NCBI RefSeq assembly: GCF_004364345.1
Contig: NZ_SOCA01000004.1
Span: 248,001 to 312,000, forward strand
DNA: 64,000 bases
Reading direction: 5' to 3'
Source of the DNA: Prosthecobacter fusiformis
GTDB lineage: Bacteria; Verrucomicrobiota; Verrucomicrobiia; Verrucomicrobiales; Verrucomicrobiaceae
Shown here: piece by piece, positions 61,801 through 64,000 of the stretch
How positions within the stretch are numbered: the stretch's first letter is position 1
Layout of the letters: every line of letters starts with the position of its first letter
Notes under the pieces: model-generated
The model's database searches: none
Seen by the model: the letters and a program-made list of their open reading frames with translations, nothing else
Told to the model about the DNA's origin: nothing
Program-made: the position numbers and the translations under genes

Positions 61801-64000
61801 AATTCCTGCCATCAACTTCTCCGAAGGGCTGCCGCTGGCCGGTTCAGGCTACAGCACGCCGTTTACCTCAGAGGAGGACAATCAGACCGACAATGATGAC
61901 AATGGCATCCAGGCGGCAGACTATGCTGAAACCGTCAGCCCCATTATCACTCTGACGGTGGGTGGCGAACCGACAGGCAATGGCATCACGGGTGCGGAGC
62001 TGGGCAGTGGTGGGGACCTGGATAACTACTCTGGGGATGCCAACGGTGACATGACGGTGGACTTTGGTTTTGTGGAACCGGGCTACATGAGCATCGGCAA
62101 CCTTGTGTTCAACGACCTCAACGGCAACCGCCGCTTCGATAGCGGAGAGGGCGTGAATGATGCGATCGTTCAGCTTTACTACAGAGGACAGAAGCCGGGT
62201 GTGGACCAGCCGCTGACCTCCACGGTGACGGCGGGGGGCGGTAAGTACCTCTTTGACGGATTGTGGGAGGGGCAGTATTTCGTGCATCTGCCAGCCAGAC
62301 AGTTCCTCTCTGAGGGCGTGTTGAGCGGGCTTTTCAGTCTGGAGGACGTGGTGGCTGGTGATGATGACCAGGGGCAGGATGCCCTGGATGGAACTCATCC
62401 GACTGTGGAAGGTATCAGCACCGGATGGGTGACGCTGATCCGTGACAATGCACCTGTGGACTCTGGAATTGAGACCGGTTTTGCAGCCAACGATGACAAT
62501 GGGGATGATGCTAATGGCGACATGACCGTGGACTTTGGCCTTTTCCGTCCGGTGGCGGTGGGGAACCTGGTGTTCATCGATAGCAATTCCAATGGCCACT
62601 TTGATGAAGGTGAAGGCGTGAGCGGGGTGACTGTGGAGCTTTATGCATCCAATCAGGTGCCTGGGGATGAGCCGGCGTTGATGACCACCGTCACGGACAG
62701 CCTGGGTCTCTACCTCTTTGATTTCCTGCGCACAGGCAGTTACATCGTGCACATCCCGGCAAGCATGTTCGCGAATGGTGGCCCGCTTTATCAGAGGGTG
62801 AGCCTTGATGAAGGACTTTCCGGGGATGACGACATTGGGGAAGATGGGATCAACGAAGGCAATCCAGCCGAAGTGGGCGTGAGCTCGTCCATCATCAACC
62901 TTTTCCCAGGCTCCGCCCCGAGTTTCCTGACTGGAGAGACAGGATTCAATTCCAACAGCGACAATGAAAATGACGCGGCAGTGGACCTGACTGTGGACTT
63001 TGGTTTCCAGAGTCCCGTGGGCGTGGGCAACCTCGTCTATATGGACACACCAGATAATGGTGTGGATGACGTTTGGGTGGAAATATACAGTGCTGACCAG
63101 CAGCCTGGGCTGTCCACACCGCTGTATCGTCAGAGGACAGCCAATGGCGGACGCTACTTCTTCGATTATCTCATTGATGGAGAGTATATTGTCCACATTC
63201 CGGCCTCCGAGTTTGGAGTCGGACGTCCATTGTTCCAGGCTGTTTCACTCACGGGTGCTCAGACTGGACCCGAGGACGATGACAAGGGGGAGGATGGCAT
63301 CGACAATGCCAATCCGCTGCAAAATGGCATCAGCACACGGATGATCTCCCTGGCTGCGGATACATCACCCACCGATACGGACACAGAAACCGGTGTCTCT
63401 GCTGGCCTCGACAATTTCGACGACAACAACTTCGATCTCACGGTGGACTTTGGTTTCACCATGAGCAGCCAGAACGGCGTGGGCGTGGGCAACTTGGTTT
63501 ATCGAGATGCCAATGGTAATAGTAGCTATGATGCGGACGAGGGTGTGGACGGCGTGCGCGTCGAGCTGTTCCCTGCGGATGCAGATTTGGAGACGAATTC
63601 CCCGATGGCCATCACGGATACGACGAATGAGGGCATCTACTTTTTCGGCGGCCTTGAGGCTGGAGATTATGTGGTGAGAATCCCTGCCAGCGAGTTTGCC
63701 CTTGGGCGGCCTCTTTATGGCTGGAATTCTCTGCCAGGGCAGGGCGGGGATGATGGCATCGACGACCATCTGGATGAAAACGGCAGCGATGCAGATCCAG
63801 TGCAGTTTGGCGTGGTTTCGGCCGTCATCCAGCTTGAGCCTGGAACGGAGCCAGAAAACAGCTCGGGCGAATTTGGCCGAGATGCCTTCATGGATGATGC
63901 GAATGATGCCAACGCTGACCTGACCGTGGACTTTGGTTTCGGCAAACTGGCTGCTGTGGGCAATCTGGTCTTCATTGATGAAAACGGCAATGGCCATGCC
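46817..64000 (+). CDS. Giant secreted multidomain exoprotein (He_PIG / GEVED / PA14 / LamG / SdrD_B), truncated by right edge
   Basis: One frame with no stop from 46817 to the window end: at least 5,728 codons. ATG at 46817 gives a signal peptide (GRAIARAASLFVLMGLACTQASA, cut near residue 48); an in-frame stop lies just upstream. Approximate map by residue: HAF-like extracellular repeats 65-392; He_PIG 398-662; GEVED 667-825; NHL-like propeller 825-1092; GEVED x2 1093-1415; He_PIG 1415-2385, two of them split by PA14 (1888-2018, 2108-2237); SdrD_B 2387-2532; lectin-like module 2535-2792; SdrD_B x2 2795-3069; He_PIG 3070-4308, with LamG-like (3203-3407) and unknown (3860-4100) insertions; SdrD_B x2 4310-4592; propeller 4595-4922; SdrD_B x6, the last cut by the edge. 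The predicted role is a surface or released adhesin or glycan-binding protein. Confidence 0.9.
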   Translation, partial: MGILCGYWRHLGDSPSGALKSVAVGGRAIARAASLFVLMGLACTQASAQTVGTQYKVTRVGRDVLGGQGYFQSQNIMAISPDGRYATGVRFGSTTRAFLMTTTLPVVTDLAKVDSSHPYAYGKDVNDEGDVVGYEKWTAGNTVNIIPWFYDRSAGTVTSLYNALNPTATAIPTAITAGSTHAFGTVDVDGPLGAGASQGVYWNLSTRARTNIPGVREVLDASADGSVLLVVDSAGLGKILRGSVASGWTTTVASFGYIHGGKVSPDGRYVGTTEVENDCLMGPLVFDTVAGTRTNLAMQSGDTLGATVGAISDTGRVLGSVQTTNVAGSFSVMWLTPTSSYTTFLNVLVSDGHAAQDSTYYAWNLYNGGDGISANGQTMSIYGRNISAVEDSMLFQQNCSTITLNPTSLSNAPLGSAYSQTISATGGTAPYVYSLSSGSMPAGLTLSPFTGVISGTRTTLDATNFTVRAVDAIGCSGSRSYSFAQICGTVTLLPVSPANAVINSSYSQTFTASGGNSPYTWAVTGGSLPTGLSLNSSTGVISGTPTVANSGANITLRATDSVGCQGTAQVTLVVCPTITMSPSSFSNGTLGLNYTATVSANTGTPPHTFTVASGSLPAGLSLNSASGVISGMPTTAATATLTMRATDANGCTGTRAYTLKINAAASDFGDYSLFGTASSTVNSRLRLGALVDAEGGAITNETATGDDEFGSDDEDGVTFTELVQGQAGTATVRLTNTRGSTSRLNMWIDWNGDGTLSSTEQVASNVSISNGTNNASRAVNFTVPTTAVEGQIGARVRLTSTSNPGSTGASGIGEVEDYLVTVKSLCPSFAVIVVNYNNNTMSRFNGENGAHLATWSPSGLSAPNYGYRVSDNTLLVANGSASTITKHNPFTGALISTLVPAGRGLNFPYQMAVAQDTSIYIANQNANNVLRFNQTTGEVLGTVLTTTTPAGLVFDESNRLFITQNISGGTLRMYNSSGTLLSTVATWPAGEFPRGLAWGPDDRLYVNVRNNNANNGRVDAITIATGARSTFVTLDSGSQPYTGIKWSPDGNMYVVDYAENEVDVFSSSGALLRTLKTSLNGPHAVAFADCQPSTQDFGDYAGFGSANSTWSSTTRLGNEADTESQARANMNANGDDIDDTDDEDGVTMPATLTAGSTVTIPVKFLNTSGSTVYLNAWLDANLNGDLSDAGERVISNQPVANGSNGVTQNISITVPQTITPGVAGMRFRLSNVSNVSPTGSGGTGEVEDYIVTLQSAPVDYGDHSPFASASSIVSSNLRIGTTATDSETSNPANSTATGDDATGADDEDSVMPTLTIGAASTLNLSLFNNTGANAYLTGWIDWNNDGTLDSSERIIPETTLSTSGTVQSRSFTVNVPSTATRGTAIGVRLRISSLASIPATGSYGSGEVEDYQVTPQCVTVTVNPSSLAAPVTGANYSQTLSASGGTAPYTFTVVSGALPSWALLNPNTGALAGTPNTTAAASFTIQASDANGCTGTRSYTLTPSCPTLVISTTSLPAGSVGSAYNQTLSVTGGAAPYTWTVASGTLPGGLSLAASTGVISGTPTTGNGAGVSVTFRATDANGCAVTRLIVMRVCPVISMTPSSLPVPVVGSSYSQTVSASGGATPYVYTLSSGSLPAGLSLNSSSGVISGTATAVSTANFIVRATDANGCVGDRAYSVSPSCPSLTVTPGSLPVATVGAAYNQTLTASGGTASYAWAISSGTLPAGLSLNASTGAITGTPTTANGAGVSVTFRVTDANGCQGTAVLSVKVCPVVTLSPSSLPSVNAGVAYSQTLTGAGGTSPYTFTVSSGSLPTGLSLSSSGVISGTANAGTSSNFIARITDANGCTGTRAYAVTVGCAALTINPATLPSSLVGASYSQALSGDFTSGLQGQYYLGTNFQTLALTRQDTAINFTWGSGSPDSTIPTEGFSARWTGTILPSESGNYTFRTTTDDGVRLWVNDVLVIDRWVDQGASAYSATVSLTAGVPVNVRMDYYENGGEAVAVLDWSGPSFVMKSLTEWTAYEWSVVSGSLPEGVTLNPATGLISGVLTTSDSTTFTVRARDWKGCEGTRTYTITAGCPVITMTPQSLPAAAVGVPYSQTLVADPLVGLTGDYYSGTNFTSLLLSRKDAAINFEWGNGSPDPIIPSDKFSVRWTGNVVPAATGTYTFMTTSDDGFRLWVNNVLVINQWNDHAPTNYAAAVNLTAGTAVPIKVEFYENAGGAVAMLYWNGPGMASQPITQWQSYTWSVASGSLPAGLTLNPASGVISGTPTSGLNSAFTIRATDGTGCSGTRAYTLGPACPTITITPSTVPDAYLGSAYSRTLTATGGTAPRTWTLASGALPAGLSLSGAGVISGTPTAIGAASFTVLVTDAAGCQATQSYNMTARSMGLGNLVWVDMNNDGVRQSSESGVAGLRLELWTTGSNGVRENGGGDDVKAAADVLTDANGAYQFINLAPGSYYVRIPTPPLHFPQVSTAVVTLDNGVDNDSNAVQAGGKGTQVVSPIIVLSPASEPATGVDGDGTDIDATVDFGFANLDACYVTNFFDNPSFEFQQLANSTGTNASVLGYNGTGTGLGAGINAYQWTAGSNATSGLGEPIQRVQVQAGSSGGQVAWVESLKSRHGRRHVLLQGTNAKVSLRASGGGGWSTALQAGREYQLSVWAANASSAPASLIWDLGANAAVFQVISGTAQGTYSQYTVPQSEMVISAEGEQQCCDLPITAGSLNSFGSSDYNGWSEAVNNGQQPGWRQMTWRFRIAAGATPSQIDTASILLGGATAGGAVVVDYVSLCQVSTVNTLAVGNLVWNDINNDGLKDTSELGRSGVTVELYRSSDLTAGNDDDVFVGTTTTSSTGSYQFSDLSEGRYVVKVTPPTALPLTGGTPVTLDNGVNNDNNGSQPGGRGTALFSPVITLTAGQEPINDGDDNANTDLSVDFGLFSGFTIGNQVWADLNNNGVFDSGTESGISGVTVQLLNAADTVVATTTTNGSGVYSLTSDVAGSFRIRIPVPNSTYPLASGVADSNDNGEDNDSNGLQPGGVGTAVFSPFFMLAAGREPGSNGTGNAENTLDFGFRACPTLVLNPAVLGAATRNLSYSVTLNTTGGTGPYSYSLSTGSLPEGLTLNASGLLSGTVSSSAFLGDYNFTLRATDATGCFGSRAYTLRVTQGIISISPPVLPGAVQYAAYTQALTAAGGTSPYAWSASPRAPTGAVAWWPGENSAGTLIGIDSGTAFEGTSYGTGRVGNAFVFDGTNDYVAVGDAPELRPALLTLEAWVNPSYPMNGNASVISKTTSSLGTDGYGLGQLGADNTFGFWINNRSSNRVTTTLTSGVWQHVVATYDGSMMKLYVNGVLVSSLSFTGGITHSTTSVLIGGGVADGPWKGGVDEVLIYERDLSLAEIQTRYNATQTGNQGMPQGLSLNASTGVLSGTPTSIPGVYTFTARAVDAVGTLGLRDYTLVLNCPSPVITPETLPDATRLAAYSAQTLTAAGGTAPYSWNVSAGSLPTGITLSTGGVLSGTPTASPETYNFTVRALDAAGCQATRAYSLRVVCGALAISPSSLPAAQQFVSYSPQSLSSSGGTGAYVYSISTGALPSGMALSSGGSLSGTPNAAPGSYGVTIRSTDSVGCFSTRAYVITVACPVIGISPSSLPVGNQNVAYSQQLTASNGNGSYTWAIAADSLPAGLTLSAGGLISGTVTAPSGSYPVTVRVTDGSNCTATRSYTLVIACPVMTVAPASLPAGTGGTFYSQTLTATGGVGPYTWSVLGGNLPSGVTLSSGGVLSGTPSVSSFGSYTFNVRITDSRACVQDTNLTLTISCPVITMNPSSLPAGSVGVAYDASLNATGGTGSYLWSVVNGSLPPGLQLVQGGGTLVGAGTAYDEVFDPAGSVTVDPPDAASGSQSQGGSAGPEQVGYWSLSAAGGISLDHPTLGNLESGAQTALDGTALKFQISSNAPTLLGQLDDEDTVSAVWDATVVFDETDAVIQLQPNTRYTVSLLLDGSHGLLEPDTDIEPTFTLELLDGAGNAVTSISSGTVVDLRDLLAAETTAGTVNVTFATGAVVAPGAVGLRVKGSAMLNRDAMQVTTTFATVKNLLITSSSATGSSVSAKIVGTPLCSDDEQGFTLRATDANGCAAVGDYTITVNCAPVTLVTTALDDAVVGESYLQVLEASEGLAPYTWTLAAGSLPTGLSLAPTGGITGVPTVAMESTFTVRVTDACGCSATRVLTLTSGCPFIDVTPEELPKAYLSTAYNQELTATGGTGPYLWSIESGELPDGLSLSAGGVITGQASEIVSALFTVVVTDAYGCSSVRAYSLTSNGLSLGNLVFNDVNLNGLRDVGEPGVEGATVQLWSTGADQAIGGSGGNADAQVGSTQVTTNTGAYAFTGLAAGYYYVRVIPPALCPLPGGSPVNEDNGVDNDNNSASQPSGSGTVIYGPVVHLTNGGEPTAEDGDEDTDFTQDFGLFRGMSLGNLVFQDSNDNGLRDGGEPGINGVTVELWSPGTDDQFGGTDDVRLQTTTTTGGGVYGFTSLPPGRYYMRIPAPPLSHPLSSSNTEMRDIAVDNDDNGHQLAGGSIYSPIITLTTGEETTDDGYTDDTVDFGLCNVQPTAYVSATTDDGIQLYDPVQRQFKGVFHHPFGTSHNQGDGDPFDVPYDIELGPDGNFYVAHFGASNIRRINALGQDQGAVLNNSAALVSFIVSFAIGPDGNFYVVDHNGQRVVRFHGPLSTTPGEPMGEAPFTLFTQTGIQDLNFGPDGNLYAVIQSGANREVRRYSATTGALLNVIVTDVQLVNMVPGGEPVAIISGIDIHGSTLYGINRLDGEIFRVNLAQPSAPGAPELLATLDSAGVGLVEARDIEMNPGNGKLYIAGYNWSKPVVGGTNATGSVVEVDISTAPNGTVRVFEAPIPTPPGPNNEIWSCPHSMAFGRPLVKLADSVSIGSLVWNDANANGVYEAGERGIPSVRVELWHDADEDLGNGAELLLGWTYTDERGAYYFSGQAPGRYQVKIPAINFSEGLPLAGSGYSTPFTSEEDNQTDNDDNGIQAADYAETVSPIITLTVGGEPTGNGITGAELGSGGDLDNYSGDANGDMTVDFGFVEPGYMSIGNLVFNDLNGNRRFDSGEGVNDAIVQLYYRGQKPGVDQPLTSTVTAGGGKYLFDGLWEGQYFVHLPARQFLSEGVLSGLFSLEDVVAGDDDQGQDALDGTHPTVEGISTGWVTLIRDNAPVDSGIETGFAANDDNGDDANGDMTVDFGLFRPVAVGNLVFIDSNSNGHFDEGEGVSGVTVELYASNQVPGDEPALMTTVTDSLGLYLFDFLRTGSYIVHIPASMFANGGPLYQRVSLDEGLSGDDDIGEDGINEGNPAEVGVSSSIINLFPGSAPSFLTGETGFNSNSDNENDAAVDLTVDFGFQSPVGVGNLVYMDTPDNGVDDVWVEIYSADQQPGLSTPLYRQRTANGGRYFFDYLIDGEYIVHIPASEFGVGRPLFQAVSLTGAQTGPEDDDKGEDGIDNANPLQNGISTRMISLAADTSPTDTDTETGVSAGLDNFDDNNFDLTVDFGFTMSSQNGVGVGNLVYRDANGNSSYDADEGVDGVRVELFPADADLETNSPMAITDTTNEGIYFFGGLEAGDYVVRIPASEFALGRPLYGWNSLPGQGGDDGIDDHLDENGSDADPVQFGVVSAVIQLEPGTEPENSSGEFGRDAFMDDANDANADLTVDFGFGKLAAVGNLVFIDENGNGHA
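48010..48800 (+). repeat. He_PIG Ig-like repeats 1-3 of the giant gene
   Basis: Three repeats of about 255 bases encoding 'G(G)TxPYxxxxxSGSLPAGLSLNxxTGVISGTPT...FTVRATDxxGC.GxRxY'. Each ends in a Cys-containing strand. Protein-level repetition; DNA copies have diverged. Confidence 0.85.
51061..53970 (+). repeat. He_PIG repeats 4-11, two split by PA14 domains
   Basis: Eight He_PIG units. The ninth and tenth in the protein are interrupted after the first strand by PA14-like domains encoded at 52480-52870 and 53140-53525 (motifs GQYYLGTNF/GDYYSGTNF, SGNYTFRTTTDDGVRLWVND / TGTYTFMTTSDDGFRLWVNN); the He_PIG second half (VVSGSLPEGVTLNPATGLISG / VASGSLPAGLTLNPASGVISG) resumes directly after. Confidence 0.85.
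56027..59740 (+). repeat. He_PIG repeats 12-20, two split by other domains
   Basis: Nine further He_PIG units. One is split by a LamG/concanavalin-like domain (56425-57035; LRPALLTLEAWVNPSYPM, VWQHVVATYDGSMMKLYVNG, GGVDEVLIYERDLSLAEIQ). One is split by an unknown domain of about 240 residues (58395-59115; GGTLVGAGTAYDEVFDPAGS ... NRDAMQVTTTFATVKNLLI). Confidence 0.8.
61588..64000 (+). repeat. C-terminal SdrD_B-like repeat run (six or more)
   Basis: Units start near 61588, 62086, 62545, 63020, 63480 and 63950, 460-500 bases apart, each opening with '(V/I)GNLVxxDxNxNGxxDxGE' and closing with 'DLTVDFGF'. The Asp/Asn-rich openings fit Ca2+-binding CNA-B/SdrD_B folds. The run continues past the right edge. 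Confidence 0.85.

Noticed and set aside
61868..63196. Open frame of 442 codons antisense to the SdrD_B repeats
   Set aside because: Product is His/Ile/Val-rich reverse reading of Asp/Gly/Asn repeats; the plus frame encodes clear SdrD_B modules.
46817..64000. Several separate genes instead of one giant gene
   Set aside because: The frame stays in phase at all points checked and no stop or internal signal peptide was seen.

Overview
The window reads as a moderately GC-rich chromosomal segment of a Gram-negative-type bacterium, most likely a verrucomicrobium of the Prosthecobacter/Verrucomicrobium kind. This is an inference. It rests on a secreted sulfatase, a secreted FAD-dependent oxidoreductase with a golvesin-like C-terminus, a PQQ-type propeller protein, a delta-60 repeat protein with a 'DPDFNGLSNLLEFATG' tail, a GldA/F/G plus DUF4340 ABC system, an RDD protein starting with an NPYAPP segment, and a giant He_PIG/SdrD_B exoprotein. 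No rRNA gene, CRISPR array, intact insertion sequence or prophage is visible.

Layout. 1-2205 (minus): partial cation-diffusion facilitator, HAD phosphatase, and infC with an ATT start. 2632-3320 (plus): DUF433/DUF5615 toxin-antitoxin-like pair, converging with a Ski2-like helicase (3317-5857, minus) and an RDD membrane protein. 6571-14478 (minus): a fatty-acid degradation operon in the order patatin-like lipase, PaaK-like CoA ligase, thiolase, FadJ-type hydratase/dehydrogenase, acyl-CoA dehydrogenase. 14729-16890: ribF (plus), then a secreted endonuclease/exonuclease/phosphatase-family protein and tatA (both minus). 17068-22171 (plus): Gld-type ABC transporter operon. 22190-26569 (minus): delta-60 protein with two seven-repeat propellers. 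26816-27616: CHAD protein. 28083-30345 (plus): class V aminotransferase, zinc-ribbon membrane protein, lpxI. 30494-34119 (plus): Sel1-repeat protein, tRNA-Ala(GGC), DEAD-box RNA helicase. 34242-37619 (plus): CPBP protease, O-antigen-ligase-like/TPR protein, ElyC/SanA-like protein. 37824-39820 (minus): sulfatase and FKBP isomerase. 39936-41239: two small genes separated by a duplicated repeat element. 41633-44986 (minus): FAD oxidoreductase and two membrane proteins. 45085-46635 (plus): PQQ propeller protein. From 46817 to the right edge runs one uninterrupted reading frame of at least 5,728 codons.

The points I find most notable are these. (1) The giant secreted protein has about 20 He_PIG Ig-like repeats, and four of them appear split by whole inserted domains (two PA14, one LamG-like, one unknown). 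(2) The tatA terminator lies inside the signal-peptide codons of the next gene, whose start codon sits in a hairpin loop. (3) A candidate tRNA-Ala promoter would start transcription inside the preceding terminator stem, so its own transcript would escape termination. (4) A cluster of CCCCA/TGGGG sites lies upstream of the aminotransferase. (5) A duplicated element of about 110 bp lies at 40363-40657. All family names come from reading the translated sequence and from memory of the families; no search was run.
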